From: Marixanthomonas sp. SCSIO 43207
GTDB taxonomy: Bacteria; Bacteroidota; Bacteroidia; Flavobacteriales; Flavobacteriaceae
DNA length: 64,000 nt
Direction: 5' to 3'
Assembly (NCBI RefSeq): GCF_019904255.1
Contig: NZ_CP063203.1
Coordinates: 620,001-684,000 of the forward strand
Under the pieces are notes generated by a model that was given only the letters and a program-made list of their open reading frames with translations, made no database searches and had not been told where the DNA came from. Numbering within the stretch: position 1 is the stretch's first letter; each line of letters starts with the position of its first letter. Positions 19,701 through 29,025 of this stretch are shown here, piece by piece. Made by a program: the position numbers and the translations under genes.

Positions 19701-20303
19701 TCTATTTCAAAACCGGCTATCATCATGTTGGCTATTTTCTTAAGTTTAATTGGTGTATTTGGCGGTATTGTAATTTCTGGAAGTGCCTTTGTAATTATGA
19801 TGACTATGGTTGGTATAATATCACTTGCCGGTATTGTAGTAAACAACGGCGTAGTATTACTGGATTATGCACAGTTATTAATTGACAGAAAAAAACAAAA
19901 GCTAAATCTTGAAGCAGATGATTACCTGAATGAAGAAGATCTTTATGAAAGTATCGTTAAAGCAGGTAAAGCACGTTTACGTCCTGTGCTATTGACTGCT
20001 ATCACTACTATTTTAGGGTTGATACCTTTAGCCATTGGACTAAACATTAACTTCTTTACTCTATTTTCAGAATTTGATGCAAATGTTTATATGGGAGGTG
20101 ACAATGTGGTATTCTGGGGCCCTCTTGCTTGGACGGTGATTTACGGTCTCTTAATTGCCACTTTTTTAACTTTGATCGTAGTTCCTATTTTGTTTTTCTT
20201 ATCGGTAAAACTTAAAATGTGGATACGTAAAAAGTTCTCTAATTCTGAAGATACTTCAAAAGAAAATCACGAAGCAGCTATAAATCCAAAACCTGCAGAA
20301 TAA
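16779..20303 (+). CDS. RND-family efflux permease
   Basis: 1174 residues, longer than AcrB (1049). There are twelve predicted membrane helices in two repeated halves with two large periplasmic loops each, and a signature of RND pumps in helix 4 (MLVDNGIVVVENVYR). The first Asp of the AcrB Asp-Asp pair is kept and the second is Asn. The extra length lies partly between the halves (about 500-590) and near the C-terminus. It would be a proton-driven exporter of drugs or other amphipathic compounds; the substrate cannot be told. It is last in the operon and followed by a strong terminator. Confidence 0.93.
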   Translation: MTKKKKQVDKEFGLSSWAIDNKTTMYVLIAVIFYLGVSAFFDMPRENFPEVNETKIYVSSVYPGNTAEDIEKLITDPLEDRLKTVSNVVEITSTSQEDYGMIMVEFDENITVEQAKQKVKDEIDSETAGEDWPTFNEAKVEPEVFELSLSEEMPILNINISGDYPVGKLKEYGEYLQDEIEDLLEIKKVDIRGAQEKEVEVAVDIYKMMAANVTFNDIIGAINAGNVTMSAGNLKASGQRRTIRVLGEIDDPKELENFVVKSENGDAIYLKDVATVAFQEEDKTTYAREFGHPVVMLDVKKRAGKNMVAAAEQIQVIVEEARNEVFPQDLTVTIANDQSSVTIGQVDDLVNNIIFGVILVVTVLMFFLGFKNAIFVGFAIPMSMFMSLMILNMLGQSLNTMVLFGLIMGLGMLVDNGIVVVENVYRLMDEEGMSRMQAAKKGIGEIAFPIIISTATTVAAFIPLGLWPGIMGEFMMILPITLSVVLGSSLFVAIFFNSVLVSQFMNTEDKDMPLRKIIRTTVIMAVIGILVILVGGEYRGLGTLMVFTAIMLWVYRIFLRKWANNFQNKTLVKLERWYENQLRWALSGRKPYLLSIGTFVLLIISFVAFGISLSQQRTKVEFFPDNKPNQIIVYIEYPQGTAIEKTNAITKEIEERVYNVINQDQYTDDGYNFLVESAVSQVGEGAGNPQTDGGSTAEMPHKAKITASMREYKYRRGEDSELLRQKVQEALVGIYPGVLISVEKDANGPPAGSPINIELEGDDYNELIATAENMREFINNKNIAGIDELKIDVNKDKPSMQVVVDREKAGELGVSASQVGQQLRNSIFGSKAGIYKEDGDDYDIYVRFNEDIRYNKSALFNQNITFRDNTGQLKTIPISAVAKQENTSGFSAIKHNDTKRVVTVYSALAPGYTDAGAIVAQIQNEMKSYEGLPNNIKIDYTGQIEEQNKQMAFLMGAFFTGLGLIFFILIFQFNSISKPAIIMLAIFLSLIGVFGGIVISGSAFVIMMTMVGIISLAGIVVNNGVVLLDYAQLLIDRKKQKLNLEADDYLNEEDLYESIVKAGKARLRPVLLTAITTILGLIPLAIGLNINFFTLFSEFDANVYMGGDNVVFWGPLAWTVIYGLLIATFLTLIVVPILFFLSVKLKMWIRKKFSNSEDTSKENHEAAINPKPAE

Positions 20304-20317
20304 ACTATTTAAGCAAT

Positions 20318-20351
20318 AAAAAAACCCTTTCAATATTGAAAGGGTTTTTTT
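20318..20351. terminator. Shared terminator of the efflux operon and the susCD pair
   Basis: A perfect 34-base palindrome: seven A, CCCTTTCAAT, its complement, seven T. It separates the converging RND permease gene and susD and works in both directions. Confidence 0.95.
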
Positions 20352-20369
20352 GTAATGCCAATTAAATGT

Positions 20370-21701
20370 TTATTGATTCTCCGTTAATGGTATCGGAAAC
20401 TTTGAAAACACGTCATCTTCTGGTCTGTCTATCGGAAGCTCACCTAATCTTCCAAATCTTCTCATATCAATCCAACGATGTCCTTCGGCATATAAAGAAT
20501 ACCTTCTTTGGTTTAGCATTTCATCTGTCAAAGACGTTGGATCTGTAGCCCCCGTATATGGGTCTAGACCTGCACTGTTTCGTATTATATTGAGCGCATT
20601 TACTGTTTCCCCAGGATTGCTGTTAATATTTGCTTCAGCATAAAGTAAAATTAACTCTTCATTTCTAATGATAGGAATATCATCAACATTAGTCTCATAC
20701 CTGAAAAGAGCAAAATTTCCTGATAAATCATCTTGGCTTATTGGCTCTGATAATTCTACAACCTTACTTAATCTGGTATCGCCACTCTCGGCATCTGCTA
20801 CAAATAAAGGCTGAGCAATTCTAGCATTTGCTGCTGTTAAACCCTCAATTGCTTGAAATAACGGGTTTATAATATCTGTTTGATCTAGTGAGAAATTATA
20901 AAATATTCCTGTATTTAAAGCTGAACCATTTAATTCTAAAAATGAATCGTTTAAAAAGTTTAAAACTGCAGGATAATCTCCTTGATAAGCGGCGACTCTA
21001 GCAGAAATTGCTTTGTTAACTTGTAAAAATGACGCCGGAGTATCAAAACCACTAAAACCGGTTGTTAACACAAACGGAAAACTTGCTCCTCCTCCAGACA
21101 AATCATTGGCTCCTTCTTCTAGCAATGAGCGTATTCCTGCTAATGCAGCAGATTTTGACACAAATGGTCCCAAGTTATTCTCATCTTCTACGTCTAATCG
21201 TATTCCATTGTCATCAGTTAAGTTTAAGTTTAAAAGCAGCTCATAAGCTTTGAAGGTTTTAAGAAACCCTTTTGTTGCAGATAATTCTGCAGCCGAAAAT
21301 TGAGCTGAAAGGTCTTGTCCTTCAATAAAGCTTAAGATTAAATTGGCATTTTTTACAGTTCTGTATCGAGCACCCCAAGGTCCTGTGATATAAAAAGTAT
21401 TGTTATCAAGTGTCAACCCTTCTCTACCTAATAAATCTCCTGTGAATCTTGGTTCAGATCCAGAGAATCTATAGTATTCACGGCCTATTACACCACAGTC
21501 ATCAAAATAAGTACCTAAACGTACTCTAGAACTGTATAAAATCCCACCTACTAGGTCTTGTAAATCACCTCGGGTAAGGTTTTCTTCAAAGGCATCAACC
21601 TCTGCGTTATTAAGGTCATTAAAGTCTTGTACTTCACAAGAAGCTATTGTCGCCACTATAGAAGCAAAGAATATTAATTTATATATATATGTTTTCATCA
21701 T
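20370..21701 (-). CDS. SusD/RagB-family outer-membrane lipoprotein
   Basis: 443 residues. The lipoprotein signal ends IASC with Cys22. The family traits are TPR-like helices, the motif RNEELILLYAEANI near residue 345, and the C-terminal RRYSLYAEGHRWIDMRRFGR segment. It is the nutrient-binding lid of a SusC/SusD complex on the cell surface. It follows susC by 8 bases. No glycoside hydrolase, peptidase or sulfatase is adjacent, so the substrate cannot be guessed. Confidence 0.95.
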   Translation of the reverse strand: MMKTYIYKLIFFASIVATIASCEVQDFNDLNNAEVDAFEENLTRGDLQDLVGGILYSSRVRLGTYFDDCGVIGREYYRFSGSEPRFTGDLLGREGLTLDNNTFYITGPWGARYRTVKNANLILSFIEGQDLSAQFSAAELSATKGFLKTFKAYELLLNLNLTDDNGIRLDVEDENNLGPFVSKSAALAGIRSLLEEGANDLSGGGASFPFVLTTGFSGFDTPASFLQVNKAISARVAAYQGDYPAVLNFLNDSFLELNGSALNTGIFYNFSLDQTDIINPLFQAIEGLTAANARIAQPLFVADAESGDTRLSKVVELSEPISQDDLSGNFALFRYETNVDDIPIIRNEELILLYAEANINSNPGETVNALNIIRNSAGLDPYTGATDPTSLTDEMLNQRRYSLYAEGHRWIDMRRFGRLGELPIDRPEDDVFSKFPIPLTENQ

Positions 21702-21709
21702 TATTATGT

Positions 21710-24667
21710 TTAAAAGTTAATTGATACATTAAATAAGAATCTTTTGGAAGAAGGGAACGGTAGTACATCAACACCTGTAAATATAGATCCTCCTCCAAAG
21801 TTTGATACTTCTGGATCATAACTGTTGTAATCAAAAAAGTTTAAAATATTTGTTCCGGATACTCCAAGTTTAATACTGTCTATACTACCATTTAAAATAC
21901 CACCTAACGTTTCCTTTTGCAGTGTATAGTATAAACCTGCTTCACGAAGTCTTACATAACTTGCATCTTCTACGTGAACTTCAGGCGGAGCTCCTGGTCT
22001 ATATTGACCATTAGGAAGTTGCCCTGATGGGTCTGCACCAAATTCATCATAATCATGACTTGTTCTATTAAGGTCTGTTAATAATGTTGTCAAGTTAATG
22101 TTATCACCTCCGTTTTTCCATTGCCAAAGCATTGTAAATTGAAAGTTATCATACCTAAAATCACTATTGAAACCCATTTGAAAATCTGGCTCTGCATTAC
22201 CAATTACGCGCAGACCTTCTGGATATGAACCTACTATTTGCGTTGCACTTTTACCTTCTTCAATTCTAAATGTACCTAAACTAGCTCCAAATGCTCCAAT
22301 ATTAAATGCAGGAACGTTTAAGTCTGTAACTTCAGATTTGTTTTTAAAGAAATTTACACCAAGATTCCATTGAATTTTATCTGAAAGTATTGGTGTTGTA
22401 TTAAGTCCTATCTCAACACCTTTGTTTTCTAGACTACCCGCATTTACAAATTGAGTAGTAAATCCACTAGATGGTTCTAGGTTTGCTCGCAAAATAAGAT
22501 CGTCAATTGTTTTCACATAATACGTAGCAGATAAGTTTACACGACCATTAAAAAAGCCTATATCTGTACCAAATTCTAATTCTTTTTGACGCTCAGATTT
22601 TAAATCTGCATCTCCTCTCACACCTATTAAGCTAATCCCTAGTGTTCCACCTGTAGAAAAAGCGTTGTATGAAGTAAACAAAGCAGCAAATGGCGGGAAG
22701 TTTCCAGCTTCACCATAAGCAGCTCTTAGCTTAAATTGATTCCAAACAGATCCTTCATTCCAAAACCCAAATTCATTAAAATTAACAGCTAATGATGCTT
22801 TTGGATAATAGAAAAATTCATTTGCATCACCGTTATTTGACGATTTATCTCCACGTATACCTACTGTGGCAATAAGCATATCTTTAAAGTTAATTTCTTC
22901 TTGAGCAAAGAAGCCCGAGTCTTCTTGTAATAATCGCGTTTGATTTACTCCGGTATTTGCAGCTTGATCAACATTCGTTTCAGAAGCAACTAATCCACTT
23001 GCTGTAATCAATTCAGTATTTTGATCAAAATACTCTCTTGTTAAACCAAACTGAGTTCTAAAGTTTATATCAGAATCTGTAAAATAGTTATGTACTAAAA
23101 ACGCCGAAAGGTTATAGTTTTTATTCTGAGTATCCCCTTGAACTGAAACTCCATTTAACCCTCCATTTGAAAGTTTCTGAAATTGTAATTCTTTAGGAAA
23201 AATAGCTCTCGTTTTTTGACCATAAAAATCAATACCTCCTCTAAGAATTAACTCAAGGTTTGAATTATCGGCTTTATAAATATCAATATTGGCTGTTCCT
23301 CCCATTATTAAACGGTTTACAGTTTCTCTATTGGTTACCAAATCTCTTGTTTGCAATGGGTTTGATGAGTTATTTGGGTGATCCGGATAAATTCCGTCTG
23401 CGTTTGGAAATAACTGATCCCAAGGACGAGTAGCCGTTAATGCGATACCAATGGTTGTGCCTGAATTATCATTATTGAAAAACCCTCTATCTGAAGATGA
23501 GTAAATATAGTTTGAACTCAACGTAAATTTTAAAAAGTCTTCAGGACTGTGGTCAAGGTTTAATCTAAATGATGTTTTTTCATATCCTGTATTTTTAACA
23601 ATTCCGTCTTCATTATTATGAGTTACACCGGCAAAAAATTTGGTTTTTTCGCTACCACCACTCATATTAAAGTTTGTAATACTTACTATTCCCTTTTCAC
23701 CATAAATTTCTTCTTCATAGTCAACTAGTCTTCCAGCGTCACGAGCAGCTATATAGGCTTCTAGATCTGCTTGACCAAAACTTTCCAACACACGTTCTTC
23801 GGTATAATCACGAACTCCTAAAAGATTAATAGCTTCGCTCCATCCTGTAGATTGTGAAAACCTAAACTTGGTTTCTCCTGCTTTACCTCGTTTGGTAGTT
23901 ATAATAACAACACCGGCAGCAGCTCGTGAACCATAAATTGCTGCGGCTGATGCTCCTTTTAATATTTCAATATTTGCAATATCTTCTGGGTTGATATCTG
24001 CAATACGGTTGGTTGGGTTATCTTGGTTTGAGGCACTTCCTCCTGCCGAAGCAGCAGATACAGCGTTTAATCCTGCTGCAATAGAAGAGTTATCAACATA
24101 TACTCCATCAATAATATAAAGAGGTTGTGTATTACCTTGAATAGAAGTAGCACCCCTTAATTTTACTGAAAGCCCTCCTCCTGGAGCACCCGAGTTTGCA
24201 TTAACAATAGCACCCGGAAATTTACCATAAAGAGCACCATCAAGTGTAGGCGGCGGTGTAGTTCCAGTAATCTCTTCAGCAGAAAGTGATGCAACAGCGT
24301 TTGCAGAGTTTGTTCGCTTAACCGATGTTGCTAGACCAGTAATTACAACTTCTTCTAAAGCTTGAGCAGATTCTCCTAGTGTTATGTTGATAGGATTTCG
24401 GTTAATTGCTCTAAACTCTTGCTTTTCAAAACCTAATGAAGAAAAAACCAATACTGTAGGCACATCGCTAACTTCAATGCTAAAATTACCTTCAATATCG
24501 GTTGTTGTTCCATTACTTGTACCTTTTTCTATAACGTTTACAAACGGGACTGTTTCACCCTTTTCGTTATTAACTGTTCCTGTTAACGTTGTCTGCGAAA
24601 AAGCAAAGAACGGTAATAGAAAAAATAAAAACAGGAGGTACCTGTTATTAAAGTCATTTTGTTTCAT
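21710..24667 (-). CDS. SusC/RagA-family TonB-dependent receptor
   Basis: 985 residues from ATG 24667, which starts a good signal peptide (cleavage near ...FAFSQ); the open frame extends 20 residues further but these are not signal-like. An N-terminal carboxypeptidase-like domain (about 30-110) is followed by the plug (about 115-235) with the LYIIDGVYVDN motif and a 22-strand barrel. It imports substrate captured by SusD, energised by TonB/ExbBD. It is the first gene of a two-gene unit. Confidence 0.95.
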   Translation of the reverse strand: MKQNDFNNRYLLFLFFLLPFFAFSQTTLTGTVNNEKGETVPFVNVIEKGTSNGTTTDIEGNFSIEVSDVPTVLVFSSLGFEKQEFRAINRNPINITLGESAQALEEVVITGLATSVKRTNSANAVASLSAEEITGTTPPPTLDGALYGKFPGAIVNANSGAPGGGLSVKLRGATSIQGNTQPLYIIDGVYVDNSSIAAGLNAVSAASAGGSASNQDNPTNRIADINPEDIANIEILKGASAAAIYGSRAAAGVVIITTKRGKAGETKFRFSQSTGWSEAINLLGVRDYTEERVLESFGQADLEAYIAARDAGRLVDYEEEIYGEKGIVSITNFNMSGGSEKTKFFAGVTHNNEDGIVKNTGYEKTSFRLNLDHSPEDFLKFTLSSNYIYSSSDRGFFNNDNSGTTIGIALTATRPWDQLFPNADGIYPDHPNNSSNPLQTRDLVTNRETVNRLIMGGTANIDIYKADNSNLELILRGGIDFYGQKTRAIFPKELQFQKLSNGGLNGVSVQGDTQNKNYNLSAFLVHNYFTDSDINFRTQFGLTREYFDQNTELITASGLVASETNVDQAANTGVNQTRLLQEDSGFFAQEEINFKDMLIATVGIRGDKSSNNGDANEFFYYPKASLAVNFNEFGFWNEGSVWNQFKLRAAYGEAGNFPPFAALFTSYNAFSTGGTLGISLIGVRGDADLKSERQKELEFGTDIGFFNGRVNLSATYYVKTIDDLILRANLEPSSGFTTQFVNAGSLENKGVEIGLNTTPILSDKIQWNLGVNFFKNKSEVTDLNVPAFNIGAFGASLGTFRIEEGKSATQIVGSYPEGLRVIGNAEPDFQMGFNSDFRYDNFQFTMLWQWKNGGDNINLTTLLTDLNRTSHDYDEFGADPSGQLPNGQYRPGAPPEVHVEDASYVRLREAGLYYTLQKETLGGILNGSIDSIKLGVSGTNILNFFDYNSYDPEVSNFGGGSIFTGVDVLPFPSSKRFLFNVSINF

Positions 24668-24817
24668 AATTAATGTTTTTATTGTTAATTTATCTAAAAT
24701 ACTAAACATTTTTTGATAAATTATCATAAATACAAGTATTTATAAACATTATTGTTAACTAGCTGTCTTCAGCTAAATAAATACTGTAGAAAATATCTTG
24801 AAGTTTCTTTATCTTAT

Positions 24818-24825
24818 TAAATTTG
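24818..24825 (+). promoter_or_regulatory. -7 promoter element for aspS
   Basis: TAAATTTG matches TAnnTTTG and lies 18 bases before the aspS ATG. CTTG at 24797-24800 is a possible -33 element, with a spacer of 17. Confidence 0.5.
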
Positions 24826-24843
24826 CATTTCAATTTTTAAGAT

Positions 24844-26598
24844 ATGTATAGAACGCACAATAACGGAGAGTTAAGAGCCGAAAACAACAATACAAAAGTC
24901 ACCTTATCTGGGTGGGTACAGAAAATTCGTGATAAAGGTTTTATGGTTTGGGTAGATTTACGTGACCGCTATGGAATCACCCAACTTATTTTTGATGAAG
25001 AACGTACTCCTAAAGAGGTAATGGATAAAGCCTCTCAATTGGGGCGCGAGTTTGTTATTCAAGTTACAGGAACAGTTATTGAACGTGAATCTAAAAACCC
25101 AAATATTCCTACCGGTGATATTGAGATTTTAGTTTCAGAAGTTATTGTTTTAAACACATCATTAACACCACCATTTACTATTGAAGACAACACCGATGGT
25201 GGTGAAGATTTACGAATGAAATATAGATATCTAGATTTACGACGTAAACCGGTTCGTAATAATCTAGTATTTCGTCACAAAGTAACAATGGCGGTTCGAA
25301 ATTATCTTTCTGAAAAAGATTTTGTTGAAGTTGAAACCCCATATCTTATTAAATCAACTCCCGAAGGCGCCCGAGATTTTGTGGTTCCTTCAAGAATGAA
25401 TGAAGGTCAATTTTATGCTCTTCCGCAGTCACCACAAACTTTTAAGCAATTATTAATGGTAGGCGGTATGGATAAATATTTTCAAATTGTAAAATGCTTC
25501 AGAGATGAAGATTTACGTGCCGATCGTCAACCCGAATTTACCCAAATTGATTGCGAAATGGCTTTTGTTGAGCAGGAAGACATATTAAACACCTTTGAAG
25601 GTCTTACCAAACATCTTCTAAAAGAAATAAACGGTGTAGACGTAGAAAAATTTCCTAGAATGACGTATGATGAAGCGATGCGCCGTTACGGAAATGACAA
25701 ACCAGACATTCGTTTTGGGATGGAATTTGGAGAATTAAATGATGTTGCTCAACACAAAGATTTTAAAGTTTTTAATTCAGCTGAATTAGTTGTTGGAATT
25801 GCTATTCCCGGCGGGAACCAATATTCGAGAAAAGAAATAGACAAGCTTATTGATTGGGTAAAACGCCCTCAAATAGGTGCATTGGGAATGGTTTATGTAA
25901 AATGTAATGAAGACGGAAGTTATAAATCTTCAGTAGACAAGTTTTATGATCAAGAAGATTTAGCAAAATGGGCCGAAGCAACCGGAGCTCAAGCCGGTGA
26001 TTTAATTTGTGTACTTTCAGGAGAAGCAAATAAAACGAGAGCACAATTAAGCGCTCTTAGAATGGAAATGGCAGAACGTCTAGAATTAAGAAAGGTAGAT
26101 GAATTTGCACCACTCTGGGTGATAGATTTTCCATTATTAGAATGGGACGAAGAAACCAATCGCTATCATGCAATGCACCATCCATTTACTTCACCTAAAC
26201 CAGGTCAAATGGAATTACTTAAAACCAATCCTGGCGCTGTAAAAGCCAATGCTTACGATCTAGTTTTAAATGGAAATGAAATTGGCGGTGGTTCCATTCG
26301 TATTCACGACAAGGAAGTACAGTCAAAAATGTTTGATTACTTAGGCTTTACCCCAGAAGAAGCCATAGCGCAATTCGGATTTTTAATGGATGCTTTTCAA
26401 TATGGAGCACCACCACACGGCGGTATTGCTTTTGGACTTGATAGACTTGTAGCTATTTTGGGCGGTCAAGAAACAATTAGAGATTTTATTGCCTTCCCAA
26501 AAAATAATGCAGGTAGAGATGTTATGATTGACGCACCGGCACCTATTGATGAACAACAACTTAATGAGTTAAACCTGAATATAACTATTAAAGATTAA
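24844..26598 (+). CDS. aspS: Aspartyl-tRNA synthetase
   Basis: 584 residues, the bacterial-type length. It has an N-terminal OB-fold anticodon-binding domain (about 1-105), then the class II catalytic core with motif 2 ([16 protein letters not shown]) and motif 3 ([13 protein letters not shown]), interrupted by the bacterial GAD insertion (about 280-410). It charges tRNA-Asp. It starts an apparent plus-strand unit with the CLC gene 44 bases downstream. Confidence 0.98.
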   Translation: MYRTHNNGELRAENNNTKVTLSGWVQKIRDKGFMVWVDLRDRYGITQLIFDEERTPKEVMDKASQLGREFVIQVTGTVIERESKNPNIPTGDIEILVSEVIVLNTSLTPPFTIEDNTDGGEDLRMKYRYLDLRRKPVRNNLVFRHKVTMAVRNYLSEKDFVEVETPYLIKSTPEGARDFVVPSRMNEGQFYALPQSPQTFKQLLMVGGMDKYFQIVKCFRDEDLRADRQPEFTQIDCEMAFVEQEDILNTFEGLTKHLLKEINGVDVEKFPRMTYDEAMRRYGNDKPDIRFGMEFGELNDVAQHKDFKVFNSAELVVGIAIPGGNQYSRKEIDKLIDWVKRPQIGALGMVYVKCNEDGSYKSSVDKFYDQEDLAKWAEATGAQAGDLICVLSGEANKTRAQLSALRMEMAERLELRKVDEFAPLWVIDFPLLEWDEETNRYHAMHHPFTSPKPGQMELLKTNPGAVKANAYDLVLNGNEIGGGSIRIHDKEVQSKMFDYLGFTPEEAIAQFGFLMDAFQYGAPPHGGIAFGLDRLVAILGGQETIRDFIAFPKNNAGRDVMIDAPAPIDEQQLNELNLNITIKD

Positions 26599-26642
26599 TT
26601 ATATTTAAAGAACAGATTTTGAGGAAGCCATAGAAACATCAA

Positions 26643-28433
26643 ATGCCAAAACAAAACCTTTTAAAACGCTTTTTAAAATGGCGATTAAAGTACATTTCAC
26701 AAAAGCAATTTATTTATATACTTAGTATAATAATTGGTTTTGCAGCCGGTATTGTTGCGGTTATCCTTAAAAACTTGACTCATTTTATACAACTTCTTTT
26801 AGAAGGTAGCTTTGTTCAATACTATCATACAGCTTTTTACTTTATTTTCCCTATTATTGGATTAGGACTTACCTATTTAGTCATTAAATATGTAATTAAA
26901 CACAAAGTAAACCACGGTATTCCTTCTACTCTATTTGCTATTTCAAAAAGAAAAGGAATCATGAAAAGGTTTCAAATGGTAGGAAGCATATTAACAGCAC
27001 CTATCACTGTAGGTTTTGGAGGTTCTGTAGGTTTGGAGGGGCCTACGGTAGCCACCGGAGCTGCTGTTAGTTCAAACTTGTCAAGGTTATTACATTTAAA
27101 CCAATCTACCAGAACACTTTTAATTGGGTGTGCTGGAGCAGGTGCGATGGCATCCATTTTTAAGGCTCCAATTGCAGCTATAATTTTTGCTGTTGAGGTA
27201 TTTAGCTTAGATTTAACCTTGGCTTCTTTAATGCCGCTTTTATTGGCGTCACTTTCTGGTGTAATTACCTCTTATTTTTTCTTCGGAAATGAAATATTAC
27301 TTCCGTTTAATATTGAAGATAAATTTGTATTAAGTGATCTTCCGTTTTATATGTTACTAGGTGTTGTGGGAGCTTTTGCCTCTATTTACTTCACAAAAAC
27401 ATATGCTTTTTTTCAAGATTTTTTTAGCCGAATAAAATCTCCAATAAAAAGATTAGCTCTAGGAGGGATTGGCCTAGGTGTTTTAATCTACTTTATACCA
27501 CCTCTGTATGGTGAAGGATATGATATAATGAACAACCTTATTCAAGGTAATCCTGCCGCAGCTTTAGAAAACAATTTCTTTAACCTTGAGCTTTCCAACG
27601 TTTGGGTAATTATTGCTTTATTACTAGGCTTAGTTATTTTTAAAGTTATTGCCAGTGCTCTCACCTTTGGCGCTGGTGGTGTTGGTGGTATTTTTGCACC
27701 AACGCTGTTTATGGGAAGTATTCTAGGCAACGCTCTAGCCAAAGCGCTTAACAACATAGGATGGTTTTCAAACCCTGTTTCTGAAAGTAATTTCACCTTA
27801 GTAGGAATGACCGGATTAATGGCAGGAGTTTTACACGCACCGCTTACAGCCATTTTCCTTATTGCTGAAGTAACCGGCGGCTATGAATTGTTTATCCCGT
27901 TAATGTTAACCTCAGCCATTTCATTTGCCATTACAAAAAGTTTTATTCCGCATTCAGTTTATGCTATGGAACTAGGCCGAAAAGGAGAATTAATCACTCA
28001 TAATAAAGATCATGCTGTATTAACACTTATGGAAATTGAAAACGTGGTAGAGCGCAGTTTTATAAAAGTTTATAGCGATATGAAACTTGGTGAAATTATT
28101 GAAACTGCCGTTGTTAAATCAAAACGAAATATTTACCCTGTAGTAAATAGAAAAAATGACAAACTTGAAGGTATTATTCTTCTAGATGATTTACGCCCCA
28201 TTATGTTTAATCAATCATTGTACAATGAAGTGACTGCGCGAGAACTTATGCAAAATCCACCAACAATTATTAACTTTGAAAAAGATCGCATGACGAGTGT
28301 CATGAAAAAGTTTCAAGATACAGGAGCTTGGAATTTGCCCGTAGAATCAAAAGGCGTTTATTACGGGTTTGTATCAAAGTCAAGATTATTAACTGCCTAT
28401 AGAAGAAAATTAATCGATTTTTCAAGAAGTTAA
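26643..28433 (+). CDS. CLC-family chloride channel/transporter with CBS domains
   Basis: 596 residues. The CLC membrane domain (about 20-440) contains GSVGLEGPT with gating Glu132 and the GAGGVGGIFAP motif near residue 345. The first ion-site motif reads NHGIP (residues 90-94). The position of the internal proton glutamate of E. coli CLC is Val186 (sequence AVEVF), a channel-like substitution. Two CBS domains follow (about 475-590) and may bind nucleotides. The gene abuts an 81-residue membrane-protein gene, sharing one base. Confidence 0.92.
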   Translation: MPKQNLLKRFLKWRLKYISQKQFIYILSIIIGFAAGIVAVILKNLTHFIQLLLEGSFVQYYHTAFYFIFPIIGLGLTYLVIKYVIKHKVNHGIPSTLFAISKRKGIMKRFQMVGSILTAPITVGFGGSVGLEGPTVATGAAVSSNLSRLLHLNQSTRTLLIGCAGAGAMASIFKAPIAAIIFAVEVFSLDLTLASLMPLLLASLSGVITSYFFFGNEILLPFNIEDKFVLSDLPFYMLLGVVGAFASIYFTKTYAFFQDFFSRIKSPIKRLALGGIGLGVLIYFIPPLYGEGYDIMNNLIQGNPAAALENNFFNLELSNVWVIIALLLGLVIFKVIASALTFGAGGVGGIFAPTLFMGSILGNALAKALNNIGWFSNPVSESNFTLVGMTGLMAGVLHAPLTAIFLIAEVTGGYELFIPLMLTSAISFAITKSFIPHSVYAMELGRKGELITHNKDHAVLTLMEIENVVERSFIKVYSDMKLGEIIETAVVKSKRNIYPVVNRKNDKLEGIILLDDLRPIMFNQSLYNEVTARELMQNPPTIINFEKDRMTSVMKKFQDTGAWNLPVESKGVYYGFVSKSRLLTAYRRKLIDFSRS

Positions 28434-28678
28434 TGCGAATTTTACTAAGCATCATATTTATTGCTATTGCCGGCTCTGCTGGGTACGGGTTCTATATTAA
28501 ACCCGAAGATTATAGCACAGGCGAATTATTTATTGGACTTTCAATAGCCGGTCTGTTTTTCATCTGGATGCCTATCTTTATCTATCACAGATGGCGAAAA
28601 AGAAATTTTAAAGACTATATGCTTACCAAAGAAAACATTGATAAGATGAGAGATGAAGGCAAAGAGAAAAAACTATAA
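28433..28678 (+). CDS. Small two-helix membrane protein after the CLC gene
   Basis: 81 residues with hydrophobic segments at about 2-22 and 32-52 and a highly basic C-terminal tail (HRWRKRNFKDY, then many Lys and Glu). I recognise no named family with certainty. Its ATG overlaps the stop of the CLC gene (TAATG), so the two are translationally coupled and it may serve the channel (inference). Confidence 0.7.
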   Translation: MRILLSIIFIAIAGSAGYGFYIKPEDYSTGELFIGLSIAGLFFIWMPIFIYHRWRKRNFKDYMLTKENIDKMRDEGKEKKL

Positions 28679-28735
28679 TTAAAGCAAATTTTAACTTTTT
28701 TTACATTTTTTTAACGTTTCAGCCTAAATTAATAG

Positions 28736-28743
28736 TACCTTTG
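28736..28743 (+). promoter_or_regulatory. -7 promoter element of the cold-shock gene
   Basis: TACCTTTG matches TAnnTTTG. The ATG at 28774 gives a leader of about 27 bases, short for a cold-shock gene. It removes the upstream in-frame start at 28741, which lies inside the element. Confidence 0.6.
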
Positions 28744-28773
28744 AAATTATTATTAATTTATTTTTTTATTACA

Positions 28774-28968
28774 ATGGAAGGAACAGTTAAGTTTTTCAAC
28801 GAATCTAAAGGTTACGGTTTTATCACTAATGATGAAACTGGAAAAGACATTTTTGTACATGTTACCGGTCTTAATGGCGAAGCCCTTAACGAAGGTGACA
28901 AAGTAGAATATGTTGAAGAGGAAGGAAGAAAAGGGATGGTAGCAGGCCAAGTGCGTGTGATCCACTAA
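28774..28968 (+). CDS. Cold-shock domain protein (CspA family)
   Basis: 64 residues from ATG 28774, typical for CspA. It has the RNA-binding motifs KGYGFI (RNP1) and IFVHVTGL (RNP2), beginning with the family signature EGTVKFFN. The in-frame upstream ATG adds a hydrophobic stretch unlike the family and lies in the promoter. It binds single-stranded RNA and DNA as a chaperone. It is a monocistronic unit ended by the hairpin at 28996-29023. Confidence 0.95.
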   Translation: MEGTVKFFNESKGYGFITNDETGKDIFVHVTGLNGEALNEGDKVEYVEEEGRKGMVAGQVRVIH

Positions 28969-28995
28969 CAAGAGATATACTTTAAAGATTTTATC

Positions 28996-29023
28996 AAACC
29001 TTCCCTTTTCCGGAAGGTTTTTT
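28996..29023. terminator. Terminator between the cold-shock gene and tadA
   Basis: AAACCTTCC (28996-29004) pairs with GGAAGGTTT (29012-29020) around a 7-base loop, followed by more T on the plus strand. It ends the cold-shock transcript; the tadA stop is 3 bases further on, on the other strand. Confidence 0.85.
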
Positions 29024-29025
29024 AT

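Noticed and set aside
24760-24775. Hairpin TAGCTG-TCTT-CAGCTA as a terminator for susC or aspS
   Set aside because: Only 6 bp, no T run, and no gene ends here; it may be a chance palindrome between divergent promoters.
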